This document shows, piece by piece, positions 1 through 9,353 of a stretch of DNA of 64,000 bases (position 1 is its first letter; every line of letters begins with the position of its first letter). Position numbers and translations under genes: made by a program. This stretch comes from Pseudomonas putida (GTDB lineage Bacteria; Pseudomonadota; Gammaproteobacteria; Pseudomonadales; Pseudomonadaceae). Location of the stretch: assembly GCF_022627325.1 (NCBI RefSeq), contig NZ_JAETZZ010000006.1, positions 186,001 through 250,000 on the forward strand, read 5' to 3'. Below the pieces are notes generated by a model that saw only the letters and a program-made list of their open reading frames with translations, did not search any database and was not told the origin of the DNA.

Positions 1-251
1 AGATCGAGGAGTTCAAGCAGCAGGGTCATGTGCTGCACATCCATGCGCTGATCCTGGTTGAACGTGATGGCCAGAAGAAGATCATCATTGGCGACAAGGG
101 CGAGCGCATCAAACGCATCGGCTCCGACGCCCGCAAGGACATGGAAACCCTGTTCGACGCCAAGGTCATGCTCAACCTCTGGGTCAAGGTCAAAGGCGGC
201 TGGTCCGATGACGAGCGCGCACTGCGCTCGCTGGGCTACGGCGACCTGTAA
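1..251 (+). CDS. era: GTPase Era, C-terminal part (cut by window start)
   Basis: Era is a GTPase that binds the 3' end of 16S rRNA through a C-terminal KH domain and helps assemble the 30S subunit. Only about the last 82 codons are present, in the frame beginning at base 3. The visible part is the KH domain: the [11 protein letters not shown] loop is the GxxG-type RNA-binding segment, and the protein ends in the family-typical [18 protein letters not shown]. The G domain lies before the window. recO starts 53 bp downstream on the same strand, matching the common rnc-era-recO-pdxJ operon. Confidence 0.95.
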   Translation, partial: IEEFKQQGHVLHIHALILVERDGQKKIIIGDKGERIKRIGSDARKDMETLFDAKVMLNLWVKVKGGWSDDERALRSLGYGDL

Positions 252-304
252 CCCTTCCAGTGGCCCGGATCTCTCCGGGCCGCTTTGCTTTCAGGCCACA
301 CTTC

Positions 305-988
305 ATGGAACAACCTGTCGGCCAACCAGCCTACGTGCTGCACAGCCGTGCCTATAAGGAAACCAGTGCGCTGGTGGACTTTTTCACGCCGCAAGGGCGC
401 GTGCGCGCGGTGTTGCGCCGAGCACGGGGCAAGGGTGGCAGCCTGGTGCGGCCGTTCGTGCCGCTGGAAGTGGAACTGCGCGGGCGCAGTGAGCTCAAGA
501 ACGTCGGGCGCCTGGACAGCATGGGCGTCGCTGCCTGGCTGCATGGCGATGCACTGTTCAGCGGCCTCTACCTCAATGAGCTGCTGATGCGCCTGCTGCC
601 TGCCGAGGCACCACAACCCGCACTTTTCGAGCACTACGCACTGACCTTGCAGGCCCTGGCCGCCGGGCGGCCGTTGGAGCCCCTGCTGCGCTCCTTCGAG
701 TGGCGCCTGCTGGAAGACCTGGGCTACGCCTTTGCGCTTGACCACGACGTCAGCGACGAGCCCATCGAGGCTGATGGGCTTTACCGCTTGCAGGTCGATG
801 CCGGCCTTGAACGCGTTTACCTGGTGCAGCCTGGTTTGTTCAACGGCGCGCAGCTGTTGGCCCTCGCCCAGGCGGACTGGGATGCACCTGGTGCTCTGCT
901 GGCGGCCAAGCGCCTGATGCGTCAGGCGCTGGCGGTCCATCTGGGGCCAAAACCGCTGGTCAGTCGGGAACTGTTTCGTAAGCGCTGA
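305..988 (+). CDS. recO: DNA repair protein RecO
   Basis: RecO works with RecF and RecR to load RecA on gapped, SSB-coated DNA. The protein is 227 residues, close to other gammaproteobacterial RecO. It opens with the N-terminal OB-fold ([20 protein letters not shown]) and continues into the helical C-terminal domain. There is no cysteine, so the zinc finger present in some RecO proteins is absent. The frame stays open back to 260, but the ATG at 305 gives the standard [15 protein letters not shown] start. It lies between era and pdxJ in a same-strand run. Confidence 0.96.
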   Translation: MEQPVGQPAYVLHSRAYKETSALVDFFTPQGRVRAVLRRARGKGGSLVRPFVPLEVELRGRSELKNVGRLDSMGVAAWLHGDALFSGLYLNELLMRLLPAEAPQPALFEHYALTLQALAAGRPLEPLLRSFEWRLLEDLGYAFALDHDVSDEPIEADGLYRLQVDAGLERVYLVQPGLFNGAQLLALAQADWDAPGALLAAKRLMRQALAVHLGPKPLVSRELFRKR

Positions 989-1031
989 GCACGTCGTATG
1001 CTGTGGGGCTAAATCTTCAGGAGAGCCTTTC

Positions 1032-1772
1032 GTGACTCACAGCAACCGTATGCTTCTCGGCGTCAACATCGACCACGTGGCTACCTTGCGCCAGGCCCGC
1101 GGCACACGCTATCCGGACCCGGTCAAGGCTGCGCTGGATGCCGAAGAAGCAGGCGCCGATGGCATCACCGTGCACCTGCGCGAAGACCGCCGGCATATCC
1201 AGGAGCGCGATGTGGTGTTGCTCAAGGACGTGTTGCAAACCCGCATGAATTTCGAGATGGGCGTCACTGAAGAGATGATGGCGTTCGCCGAGAAGATTCG
1301 CCCGGCACACATCTGCCTGGTGCCTGAAACACGCCAGGAACTGACCACCGAGGGCGGCCTCGACGTGGCTGGCCAGGAGGCACGGATCAAGGCTGCGGTA
1401 GAGCGCCTGTCGCGCACTGGCGCTGAAGTGTCGCTGTTCATCGACGCCGACGAGCGGCAGATCGAGGCATCCCGCCGCGTCAGGGCCCCGGCGATCGAAT
1501 TGCACACCGGCCGTTATGCCGATGCTCAAACGCCAACTGAGGTGGCTGAGGAGCTCAAGAGGATCGTCGATGGCGTCGCTTTTGGCGTCGGCCAGGGGCT
1601 GATCGTCAATGCCGGCCATGGCCTGCATTACCACAACGTCGAGGCGGTGGCGGCAATCAAGGGCATCAATGAATTGAACATTGGCCACGCCTTGGTAGCC
1701 CATGCACTGTTCGTAGGTTTCAAGGCGGCGGTGGCAGAGATGAAGGCGCTGATCGTTGCAGCTTCGCGCTGA
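1032..1772 (+). CDS. pdxJ: Pyridoxine 5'-phosphate synthase PdxJ
   Basis: PdxJ condenses 3-amino-2-oxopropyl phosphate with 1-deoxyxylulose 5-phosphate to make pyridoxine 5'-phosphate, the last ring-forming step of vitamin B6 synthesis. The 246-residue TIM barrel carries the family signatures [15 protein letters not shown] near the N-terminus and [10 protein letters not shown] near the C-terminus, which holds the phosphate-site His. The start is GTG with AGGAGAG upstream. It is 43 bp after recO and probably cotranscribed with era and recO. Confidence 0.97.
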   Translation: MTHSNRMLLGVNIDHVATLRQARGTRYPDPVKAALDAEEAGADGITVHLREDRRHIQERDVVLLKDVLQTRMNFEMGVTEEMMAFAEKIRPAHICLVPETRQELTTEGGLDVAGQEARIKAAVERLSRTGAEVSLFIDADERQIEASRRVRAPAIELHTGRYADAQTPTEVAEELKRIVDGVAFGVGQGLIVNAGHGLHYHNVEAVAAIKGINELNIGHALVAHALFVGFKAAVAEMKALIVAASR

Positions 1773-1810
1773 TCATCGCTGCATGGCTGTTTGCGGACGG
1801 GGCAGGGGTT

Positions 1811-1957
1811 AGTACCAGTCAGTCAGGCAGTCTGGGGCCGCTTTGCGGCCCATCGCCGGCAAGCCGGCTCACAGGTACAGCGCAGTTCTTGAAGTTTGCG
1901 CCATACCGGTGGGCCGGCTTGCCGGCGATAGGACGGTTAGCAACTGACTGGCAGTAC
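1811..1957. repeat. REP-type inverted pair in the pdxJ-cmoB convergent gap
   Basis: The gap between the convergent pdxJ and cmoB holds two oppositely oriented copies of a short palindromic unit. One is at about 1834-1875 (a GGGGCCGC/GCGGCCC hairpin followed by CATCGCCGGCAAGCCGGCTC). Its inverse is at about 1906-1932 (GGCCGGCTTGCCGGCGAT). The core CGCCGGCAAGCCGGC matches the style of P. putida REP elements. An outer imperfect inverted repeat, AGTACCAGTCAGT (1811-1823) against ACTGACTGGCAGTACT (1942-1957), encloses the pair. It is probably a bidirectional terminator or mRNA stabiliser. Confidence 0.75.
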
Positions 1958-1971
1958 TCTGCGCAAAGCCT

Positions 1972-2928
1972 TCATTTGCGCGCCAACAGCGTGGCGCGGC
2001 GTGGGGCGGGCAATCCCTCAATGGTCTTGCTGTGGTCGTGCGGGTCGAGGAAGTCCCCCAGCGACTGGTAGCGCATCCACTCGGTGCTGCGCTGCTCCTC
2101 CACACTGGTCACACTGACATCCACACAGCGCACATCGCTGAAACCCGCACGGCGCAACCAGCGCTCCAACGCCGGTACCGATGGCAGGTACCAGACGTTG
2201 CGCATCTGCGCATAGCGGTCTTCAGGCACCAGTACCTGCTGCTCGTCGCCCTCGACCACCAGCGTCTCCAGTACCAGCTCACCCCCTTTGACCAGGCAGT
2301 CCTTGAGCGCCAGCAGGTGCTCGATGGGGGAGCGGCGATGGTAGAACACCCCCATGGAAAAGACCGTGTCGAAACCTTCCAGGTTGGCTGGCAGCTCTTC
2401 CAGCGCAAACGGCAGATGCCAGGCCGGCAAATCGGGCAGGTACCGCTGCACGGCCTGGAACTGGCAGAAAAACAGCCAATTGGGGTCAACGCCGATGACC
2501 ATGTCGGCGCCTGCACCGAGCATGCGCCATTGGTAATAGCCGTTGCCGCAACCCACATCGAGCACACGCTTGCCCTGCAGGTTCAGGTGCGGAGCCACGC
2601 GCGACCACTTCCAGTCCGAGCGCCACTCCGTGTCGACATGCACGCCGAACAAGTCGAACGGCCCTTTGCGCCAAGGCGACAGGCCCATCAGGGCCTGGCG
2701 CATCTGCGCGCGGGTGGCATCGTCGCAGTCACAGTCCAGCCGCAGGCCATCGACCAGGTCGATTTCGCTTGGCAGCAGTGCCGGCAGGGCGTCCAGCGCA
2801 CCGCGCCAGCGCTCGAGATCGCCGTGGCCTTTCTCCAGCTTGGCTTGAAGTTGTGCTTGCAGGCCTTGCGACCAGCAAGCCAGTGGGGTGCCCGCCAGGC
2901 GGCGGACGAGAGGGGACAGATCGATCAT
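1972..2928 (-). CDS. cmoB: tRNA U34 carboxymethyltransferase CmoB
   Basis: CmoB transfers the carboxymethyl group of carboxy-SAM to 5-hydroxyuridine at tRNA position 34, giving cmo5U, which widens wobble decoding. The protein is 318 residues. The SAM-binding motif [17 protein letters not shown] sits mid-protein in a Rossmann methyltransferase fold, after an N-terminal region of about 110 residues typical of CmoB. Its ATG overlaps the cmoA stop by 4 bp, so the two are translationally coupled. Confidence 0.95.
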   Translation of the reverse strand: MIDLSPLVRRLAGTPLACWSQGLQAQLQAKLEKGHGDLERWRGALDALPALLPSEIDLVDGLRLDCDCDDATRAQMRQALMGLSPWRKGPFDLFGVHVDTEWRSDWKWSRVAPHLNLQGKRVLDVGCGNGYYQWRMLGAGADMVIGVDPNWLFFCQFQAVQRYLPDLPAWHLPFALEELPANLEGFDTVFSMGVFYHRRSPIEHLLALKDCLVKGGELVLETLVVEGDEQQVLVPEDRYAQMRNVWYLPSVPALERWLRRAGFSDVRCVDVSVTSVEEQRSTEWMRYQSLGDFLDPHDHSKTIEGLPAPRRATLLARK

Positions 2929-3668
2929 GGCAGGGCTATCAGCGAGGCGAAATTAAGGCATTGGAACCACGGCACCACCTTGCTGAAGCCTGCCGCGTGC
3001 AGGCGCTCGGTGTGGGTGTGCAGGGTGTCGGGCTTCATCACGTTCTCGATGGCGCTGCGCTTCTGGGCGATTTCCAGTTCGCTGTAGCCATTGGCACGTT
3101 TGAAGTCCAGGTGCAGTTCATTGAGCAGATCCTGCTCTTGGTCATCGGCGAAACGCAGCTTTTCCGAGAGGATCAGTGCGCCACCGGGCAGCAGTGCCTG
3201 ACGGATGCGGCCAAGCAACGCCAGGCGCTGTTCCGGGGCGATGAACTGCAGGGTGAAGTTCATCGCCACGACCGAGGCGGGCTCGAAGGGCAGGGCCAGT
3301 ATGTCGGCCTCCAGCACCTGAACCGGCAGCAGTTCCTGGAACATCGAGTCCTGCGCGGTGAGGTACTGGCGGCAGCGCTCGACCATGGCGGCGGAGTTGT
3401 CCACGGCGATGACCCGGCAGCCCTCGCTGCGCACATGGCGGCGCAGCGCCTGGGTAACGGCACCCAGCGATGCGCCGAGGTCATAAAGGGCGGTATCAGG
3501 CTGGGCGAAGCGCGCGGCCAGCACACCAAGGTTCTCGACGATGGTCGGGTAACCGGGCACCGAGCGCTTGATCATGTCCGGGAACACACGCACCACGTCT
3601 TCGTTGAACACGAAGTCGGGAACTTGCTCCAGAGGCTGGGAGAAAAGGCGGTCGGGTTGTTTGCTCAC
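2925..3668 (-). CDS. cmoA: Carboxy-S-adenosyl-L-methionine synthase CmoA
   Basis: CmoA converts SAM and prephenate to carboxy-SAM, the donor used by CmoB. The 247-residue protein has a class I methyltransferase fold with the SAM loop [13 protein letters not shown] and the acidic ribose-binding strand [14 protein letters not shown]. The start is a GTG (3666-3668) with GGA seven bases upstream; it yields [15 protein letters not shown], the usual N-terminus. cmoA is transcribed first and its stop overlaps cmoB, so synthase and transferase are made together. Confidence 0.95.
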   Translation of the reverse strand: MSKQPDRLFSQPLEQVPDFVFNEDVVRVFPDMIKRSVPGYPTIVENLGVLAARFAQPDTALYDLGASLGAVTQALRRHVRSEGCRVIAVDNSAAMVERCRQYLTAQDSMFQELLPVQVLEADILALPFEPASVVAMNFTLQFIAPEQRLALLGRIRQALLPGGALILSEKLRFADDQEQDLLNELHLDFKRANGYSELEIAQKRSAIENVMKPDTLHTHTERLHAAGFSKVVPWFQCLNFASLIALP

Positions 3669-3757
3669 GGTGAATCCAGGCGGCTGACGATTGGCAGGGC
3701 CGGCATTCTAGCCAAACCGTGCCAAGGATGCATGGTCGGCTGACCAGCGCTGTGCGT

Positions 3758-4150
3758 TCAGTCGACCCGCACCGCGCAATCGAAGGTCTGCACCGGCCGA
3801 ACTTCCGGGGCCCAGGGCTGCTGATAGACCAGCACCAGATGGCCTTCGCCGGCGGCGCGGGCTTCGAAGCGCCAGGTGGATAAGCCCGCGCTGCCGACGA
3901 TGCCGGCGTCCTCGGGCGCGCTGTAAACCTCGGGGCCAAGGCTGCGCAAGATGTTCGAGGCCGGGTTCTGCACCAGCCAGCGGTAGCCGGTGGAGGGATT
4001 ACTGGGCAGGGTCAGGGTGAGCGGCTGGCCGACCTTGAGGCGCTGGGGGCATTCACTTTCAGCGTCAAGTTCGACGGTGTGCCTGGGCTGCTGGGCGCAG
4101 GCGGTGAGCAGGGCAAGGCTCAGGGGAACGAGCAGACGAGGGGCAGTCAT
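3758..4150 (-). CDS. Chagasin-family (I42) protease inhibitor lipoprotein
   Basis: A 130-residue protein with a short lipoprotein signal peptide (lipobox LTAC, Cys at about residue 18). The mature domain has the chagasin/inhibitor I42 loops: NPSTGYRW (compare the family NPTTGY), a GIVGSAGLSTWRF segment and a C-terminal RPVQTFD strand. Family members block papain-like cysteine proteases, so this one may protect the envelope from its own or foreign proteases. The ATG has GGAG five bases upstream. It lies 89 bp downstream of cmoA on the same strand. The target protease is unknown. Confidence 0.82.
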   Translation of the reverse strand: MTAPRLLVPLSLALLTACAQQPRHTVELDAESECPQRLKVGQPLTLTLPSNPSTGYRWLVQNPASNILRSLGPEVYSAPEDAGIVGSAGLSTWRFEARAAGEGHLVLVYQQPWAPEVRPVQTFDCAVRVD

Positions 4151-4226
4151 GGTGGCTCCAGAGGCTGGCGAAGGCCTGAGGATAACCGAACAGAGAGGGG
4201 TTTTGTGTTGTCAGTGCCAGCCTCAC

Positions 4227-4301
4227 CGCCTGCAAGTCGGCCCCCACCGGTACTCCACTGAACCACAAACAATTGGAATACCGGGGGTGGCCTTGCAGGC
4301 G
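4227..4301. repeat. Imperfect inverted repeat downstream of lon
   Basis: CGCCTGCAAG at 4227-4236 pairs with CTTGCAGGCG at 4292-4301. Inside these, CCCCCACCGGTACTCC pairs imperfectly with GGAATACCGGGGGTGG. The structure lies just beyond the lon stop codon and before the chagasin-like gene. It could end or stabilise the lon transcript. No clear T-tract follows. Confidence 0.6.
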
Positions 4302-4317
4302 ATGGGGCCGTCGCGGG

Positions 4318-6744
4318 TCAGAACAGCACTTTGGCCACGTCGGCAAAGCGCTTGGCGAAGTGTACGGTCAGCCCTTCACGCAGGTAGTCAGGCAATTCTT
4401 CGAAATCCCCGCGGTTGGGCTCGGGCAGGATCAGTTCGAAGATCTTCTGCCGCCGCGCCGCGATGACCTTTTCGCGTACGCCACCAATCGGCAGGACCTG
4501 GCCGGTGAGGGTCAGCTCGCCGGTCATGGCCACCCCTTTTTTCGGTGCCTGGTCACGGGCCAGCGAGAGCAGTGCGCTGGCCATGGTGATCCCGGCGCTC
4601 GGGCCATCCTTGGGCGTGGCACCTTCCGGCACGTGCAGGTGAACGAAGGCTTCGTTGAAGAAGGCCGGATCGCCGCCGAATTGCTTGAGGTTGGAGCTGA
4701 CGTAGCTGTAGGCGATCTCGGCAGACTCCTTCATCACATCACCCAGCTTGCCGGTGAGCTTGAAGCCGCGATTGAGCGTGTGGATGCGGGTTGCCTCGAT
4801 CGGCAGTGTCGCGCCACCCATGCTGGTCCAGGCAAGGCCGGTAATCACGCCTTTGCCTGCCAGCACCTGCTCACTGCGGAACACAGGTATGCCAAGTGCG
4901 GCCTCCAGGTCCTTGGTGCCGATCTTGAGCTTGGCATCCGGGGCATCCAAGAGCTTGATCACCGCCTTGCGCACCAGTTTGCCCAGCTGTTTTTCCAGCT
5001 GGCGAACGCCGGCTTCGCGAGCATAGCCCTCGATCACGGCGCGCAGGGCGCTATCGCTGATGGTCAGGCTGGTCTTGGCCACGCCGGCCTTTTCCAGTTG
5101 TTTGGGCCAAAGGTGGCGCTTGGCGATGGCCAGCTTCTCTTCGGTGATGTAGCCGGACAGGCGGATCACTTCCATACGGTCGAGCAGTGGGCCGGGGATC
5201 GAGTCCAGCGTGTTGGCGGTACACACGAACAACACCTTGGACAGGTCCAGGCGCAAGTCCAGGTAATGGTCGAGGAAGTCGACGTTCTGTTCTGGGTCCA
5301 GGGTTTCGAGCAGCGCCGAGGCCGGGTCGCCCTGATAGCTCTGGCCCATCTTGTCGATTTCGTCGAGCATGATTACCGGGTTCATCACCTCGACATCTTT
5401 CAGCGCCTGCACCAGCTTGCCCGGCTGGGCGCCGATGTAGGTGCGCCGGTGCCCCTTGATCTCGGCCTCGTCGCGCATGCCGCCGACACTGAACCGGTAG
5501 AACGGGCGGCCGAGCGATTCGGCGATGGATTTGCCGATGCTGGTCTTGCCCACGCCAGGCGGGCCCACCAGCAGGACGATCGAGCCACTGATCTCGCCCT
5601 TCCAGGCGCCCACGGCGAGGAACTCCAGAATGCGTTCCTTGATGTCATCGAGGCCCGCGTGATGCTGGTCGAGCACCTTGCGCGCATGCTTGAGGTCGAG
5701 CTTGTCCTTGCCGTACACGCCCCAGGGCAGGGCACTGGCCCAATCCAGGTAGTTGCGGGTGACGGCGTACTCGGGGGAGCCGGTTTCAAGGATGGCCAGC
5801 TTGGCCATTTCTTCATCGATGCGCTTTTGGGCCTGCTCCGGCAAGGTCTTGCCTTGCAGGCGCTGTTGGAACTGTTCGAGGTCGGCACTGCGGTCGTCCT
5901 TGGTCAGGCCAAGCTCTTGCTGGATGACCTTGAGCTGTTCCTTGAGGAAGAATTCGCGCTGGTGCTCGCCGATCTGCCGGTTGACCTCGGCCGAAATCTC
6001 ATTCTGCAGGCGTGCGACCTCGACCTCTTTGCGCAGCATCGGCAAGACCTTTTCCATGCGTTTGAGCATGGGCACGCAATCGAGCACTTCCTGCAACTGG
6101 TTGCCGGTGGCGGAAGTGAGGGCGGCGGCAAAATCGGTAAGAGGCGATGGGTCGTTGGGGCTGAAGCGGTTGAGGTAGTTCTTCAGCTCTTCGCTGTACA
6201 GCGGGTTGAGCGGCAGCAGTTCCTTGATCGCGTTGATCAGGGCCATACCGTAGGCCTTGACCTCGTCGGTCGGCTCGCTTGGCTGGCGTGGGTATTCGAC
6301 TTCGACCAGATAAGGCGGGCGATGGTGCTTGAGCCAGGTGCGGATGCGTACGCGGGTCAGGCCCTGGGCGACGAACTGCAGTTTGCCGTTTTCGCGGCTG
6401 GCATGGTGCACCTTGACCAGGGTGCCGTACTCGGGCAAGGCCGCGGTGTCGAAATGGCGGTGATCTTCGGGCGGGGTGTCCATGAAGAACAGGGCGAGGC
6501 AGTGATCCGGTGTCTTGGCCACCAGATCGAGGGTTTCGGCCCAGGGTTCTTCGTTGACGATGACCGGCAGTACTTGTGCGGGGAAGAACGGGCGGTTGTG
6601 AATCGGAATCACGTAGACCTTGTCTGGCAATTGCTGGCCGGGCAGGGCTAGTGCGTGGCCAGGCGCGCTTTGGGCCTGACCCTCAAGGTGTTCAATTTCG
6701 CTATTTTCGTCGGGTTGTTCCGGAAAATCCTGCTGGTCGCTCAT
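4318..6744 (-). CDS. lon: ATP-dependent serine protease Lon
   Basis: An 808-residue cytoplasmic AAA+ protease that degrades misfolded and regulatory proteins. The N-terminal substrate-binding domain (about 40-240) is followed by a coiled-coil linker, an AAA+ module with Walker A GPPGVGKT (394-401) and the LDEIDKM Walker B, and the protease domain. The catalytic dyad is Ser716 (in KDGPSAGI) and Lys759 (in GGVREKV), 43 residues apart as in other Lon proteins. Pseudomonads often carry two lon genes. The acidic N-terminal tail and the position beside gcd-oprB suggest the paralogue that is not next to clpX-hupB. Confidence 0.95.
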   Translation of the reverse strand: MSDQQDFPEQPDENSEIEHLEGQAQSAPGHALALPGQQLPDKVYVIPIHNRPFFPAQVLPVIVNEEPWAETLDLVAKTPDHCLALFFMDTPPEDHRHFDTAALPEYGTLVKVHHASRENGKLQFVAQGLTRVRIRTWLKHHRPPYLVEVEYPRQPSEPTDEVKAYGMALINAIKELLPLNPLYSEELKNYLNRFSPNDPSPLTDFAAALTSATGNQLQEVLDCVPMLKRMEKVLPMLRKEVEVARLQNEISAEVNRQIGEHQREFFLKEQLKVIQQELGLTKDDRSADLEQFQQRLQGKTLPEQAQKRIDEEMAKLAILETGSPEYAVTRNYLDWASALPWGVYGKDKLDLKHARKVLDQHHAGLDDIKERILEFLAVGAWKGEISGSIVLLVGPPGVGKTSIGKSIAESLGRPFYRFSVGGMRDEAEIKGHRRTYIGAQPGKLVQALKDVEVMNPVIMLDEIDKMGQSYQGDPASALLETLDPEQNVDFLDHYLDLRLDLSKVLFVCTANTLDSIPGPLLDRMEVIRLSGYITEEKLAIAKRHLWPKQLEKAGVAKTSLTISDSALRAVIEGYAREAGVRQLEKQLGKLVRKAVIKLLDAPDAKLKIGTKDLEAALGIPVFRSEQVLAGKGVITGLAWTSMGGATLPIEATRIHTLNRGFKLTGKLGDVMKESAEIAYSYVSSNLKQFGGDPAFFNEAFVHLHVPEGATPKDGPSAGITMASALLSLARDQAPKKGVAMTGELTLTGQVLPIGGVREKVIAARRQKIFELILPEPNRGDFEELPDYLREGLTVHFAKRFADVAKVLF

Positions 6745-6797
6745 GGGGCACCTGCGTGAATGGCTATGGTGCTTAGATGGGGCGCTGGCCCATGGGT

Positions 6798-6913
6798 TTC
6801 AAGCCGCAAGCTTCAAGCTTCAAGCTGCAAGAAAAAAGCGGGACCGCGCAGGCCCCGCTCTTGCTTGTAGCTTGCAGCTTGCAGCTTGCAGCTTGCAGCT
6901 TGCCGCTTGCCGC
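6798..6913. repeat. Heptamer-repeat inverted arms flanking a GC-rich hairpin
   Basis: The left arm (6798-6830) is five tandem heptamers of form NNCAAGC. The right arm (6861-6913) is seven of form GCTTGNN and runs directly into the gcd stop codon. Between them AGCGGG and CCCCGCT form a GC hairpin. The two arms are complementary, so transcripts from either strand could fold into a long, register-shifting stem. It separates the 5' side of lon from the 3' end of gcd. A sister copy is at 52591-52692. Confidence 0.85.
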
Positions 6914-9325
6914 TTACTCGGCCAGTTTGTAAGCGATGATGTAATCGCCCATTTTGGTGCCCAGGGAACCGTGGCCGCCGGCGACGATCAGCACGTACTG
7001 CTTGCCGTCCTTGCCGGTGTACGTCATCGGCGTGGCCTGGCCACCCGCTGGCAGGCGGGCTTTCCACAGTTCCTTGCCATTGTTCACGTCATACGCACGC
7101 AGGTACTGGTCCAGCGTGCCGCTGAGGAAACCCACACCACCGGCGGTGACGATCGAGCCACCCATGCTCGGTACACCCACCGGCAGGCCGATCGGAATCG
7201 GCGTGCTGTCACGGGTGGTGCCGTTCTTGCGCTTCCACACCACCTTGTTGGTGAACAGATCGATGGCTGCCACGTAACCCCAGGCCGGCGCCTGGCACGG
7301 AACGCCCAGCGGCGACATGAACGGGTGCATGATCACGGCGTAAGGCGCGCCAGTGTTGGGCTGCACGCCGCTGGTTTCACTTTCGCGCTTGCTGCCGGCG
7401 GCAACCTGTTCTCGCGGCACCATCTTCGACACGAAGGCCATGTAGTTCGGCGAGGTGAACAGCAGTTGGCGCACCGGGTCGACCGAGACGCTGCCCCAGT
7501 TGAACACGCCGACGTTGCCTGGGTATACCAACGAGCCTTGCTCGGACGGTGGCGTGTACTGGCCCTCGTAGCGCAGTTCACGGAACTGGATACGGCATAG
7601 CATCTGATCGAACGGCGTGGCGCCCCACATGGCCTGTTCAGTCAGGTCCGGGCCCAGCAGGTTGAGGTCGGAGCGGGCCTGGGTCGGTGCAGTGTGGTCA
7701 CCCTTGACCGCACCTTGCGGCACCGGGATCTCACGGATCGGCACGATGGGGGTACCATCACGACGGTCGAGTACGTACAGGCTGCCCTGCTTGGTCGGTA
7801 CGATGATCGCGGGCTTGACGCCTTCCTTGGTCTTCAGGTGAACCAAGGTTGGCTGGCTGCCGACGTCCATGTCCCACAGGTCGTGGTGAGTGAACTGGTA
7901 GTTCCAGCGCGCCTTGCCGGTGGCAAGGTCCAGGGCCACCACGCCAGCGCTGTACTTCTCTGCACCCGGGGTGCGGTTGGCGCCATACTGGTCGGGTGTC
8001 TGGTTGCCCAGCGGCAGGTAGACCATGCCCAGGTCTTCATCGACGCTGGCCAGCGACCACATGTTGGCCGAGTTGCGGCTGTAGGTCTTGCCCGGGGCCA
8101 GTGGCTGGGTGTCTTCGGGGTTGTTGCTGTCCCAGTTCCAGACCAGGCGACCATCGTGCACGTCGTAGGCGCGGATCACGCCGGAGGGCTCGTTGGTCGA
8201 CTCGTTGTCGGTGACATGGCCGCCGATGATCACCAGGCTGCGGGTGATCGCCACCGGCGAGGTGGAGTAATAACCGCCGGCAGTGAACGGCCCGATACCG
8301 GTAGTCAGGTCGATCGCGCCCTGGTTGGCGAAGCCTTCGCAGACTTTGCCGTTGTCGGCATTGATGGCGATCAGGCGGGCGTCGGCCGTCGGCAGGTAGA
8401 GGCGGCGAGGGCAGGCTTGAGCGACAGCCTGGCCTGCGTCGGAGACTTTCGGCGCCGGGCTGCCATCGCGGCTGACGTAGTTGTTCTCGTCATAATACGA
8501 AACGCCGCGGCAAGTCATGTGGGCGAAGCCCTTGAAGGTACCCACCGGGCTCTTGATCTGCGGGTCGTAGCGCCAGATCTCGGCGCCGGTGTCCGGGTCC
8601 AGGGCCAGCACCTTGCTGTGGGCGGTGCAGGCGTACAGCATGCCGTTGGCCTTCAGCGGCGTGTTTTCGTTGGTCAACTCGACCGGGTCGTTGTCCGTTG
8701 GCAGGTCACCGGTGCGGATGCGCCAGGCTTCTTCCAGGCGGTAGGCATTTTGCGGGGTGATCTGGCGCAGCGGCGAATAACGGTCACCATGCTCGGTGCG
8801 GCCATAGGCTTGCCAGTCGCCGTCGGGCATCGCGGGGGCGGCACTGCCCATTTCGCTGTTGTCGCGGCCCAGTTCGCCAAACACTTCACCCGGGTGGGTG
8901 AACTGGCTGCCCAGCGCGCAAGCGCCCGAGGCGAGCACGGCAACGCTGAGCAGGGCGGTATTGGCCTTGTTGCCCGGCCCGGTCAGCGGGCGGCGTGCCC
9001 AAGGCAGCAGCAGCACAACGCCGATGGCGAACCAGATGGCCAGGCGTGGCACCAGTTGCCACCAGTCCAGGCCCACCTCCAGCAGTGCCCAGGCCGTGCT
9101 GCCCAGCAGCACCAGGCCGTACAGGCCCAGGGCAAGCCGGCGCTGAGCCAGCAGCAGTGCGCCCGCCACGGCGAAGCCGATACCGGCGATCAGGTAATAA
9201 AGTGACCCGCCGAGCTGGCTGAGCTTGATACCGCCCGCCAGCAAAGCCAGGCCCATCAACAGCAGCAGTACGCCTATCAGGCGCGGTAGCCAGCGGCTTC
9301 CATTCTTGGCACCGTCAGTGCTCAT
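6914..9325 (-). CDS. gcd: Membrane-bound PQQ-dependent glucose dehydrogenase
   Basis: Gcd oxidises glucose to gluconolactone in the periplasm and passes electrons to ubiquinone, the start of the peripheral glucose pathway of pseudomonads. The 803-residue protein begins with about five membrane helices (residues 1-145; RLIGVLLLLMGLALLAGG is the first). An eight-bladed PQQ propeller follows, with quinoprotein repeats such as VLALDPDTGAEIWRYDPQ and VVALDLATGKARWNYQ. The ATG has GGAGAA upstream. oprB is 28 bp upstream on the same strand, so porin and dehydrogenase are probably cotranscribed. Confidence 0.96.
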   Translation of the reverse strand: MSTDGAKNGSRWLPRLIGVLLLLMGLALLAGGIKLSQLGGSLYYLIAGIGFAVAGALLLAQRRLALGLYGLVLLGSTAWALLEVGLDWWQLVPRLAIWFAIGVVLLLPWARRPLTGPGNKANTALLSVAVLASGACALGSQFTHPGEVFGELGRDNSEMGSAAPAMPDGDWQAYGRTEHGDRYSPLRQITPQNAYRLEEAWRIRTGDLPTDNDPVELTNENTPLKANGMLYACTAHSKVLALDPDTGAEIWRYDPQIKSPVGTFKGFAHMTCRGVSYYDENNYVSRDGSPAPKVSDAGQAVAQACPRRLYLPTADARLIAINADNGKVCEGFANQGAIDLTTGIGPFTAGGYYSTSPVAITRSLVIIGGHVTDNESTNEPSGVIRAYDVHDGRLVWNWDSNNPEDTQPLAPGKTYSRNSANMWSLASVDEDLGMVYLPLGNQTPDQYGANRTPGAEKYSAGVVALDLATGKARWNYQFTHHDLWDMDVGSQPTLVHLKTKEGVKPAIIVPTKQGSLYVLDRRDGTPIVPIREIPVPQGAVKGDHTAPTQARSDLNLLGPDLTEQAMWGATPFDQMLCRIQFRELRYEGQYTPPSEQGSLVYPGNVGVFNWGSVSVDPVRQLLFTSPNYMAFVSKMVPREQVAAGSKRESETSGVQPNTGAPYAVIMHPFMSPLGVPCQAPAWGYVAAIDLFTNKVVWKRKNGTTRDSTPIPIGLPVGVPSMGGSIVTAGGVGFLSGTLDQYLRAYDVNNGKELWKARLPAGGQATPMTYTGKDGKQYVLIVAGGHGSLGTKMGDYIIAYKLAE

Positions 9326-9353
9326 CGTATGTTCTCCGTTAGGTGAAGGGTTG

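Noticed and set aside
2769..3743. Plus-strand frame of 324 codons
   Set aside because: Antisense of cmoA and the start of cmoB, both of which are clear.
4273..6651. Long open frame on the plus strand (792 codons) across lon
   Set aside because: It is antisense to lon, follows its GC-rich third-position bias and shows no recognisable domain. Lon itself has all catalytic residues.
6798..6913. CRISPR-like array
   Set aside because: The units are 7-bp tandem repeats without spacers and form inverted arms; no cas gene is nearby.
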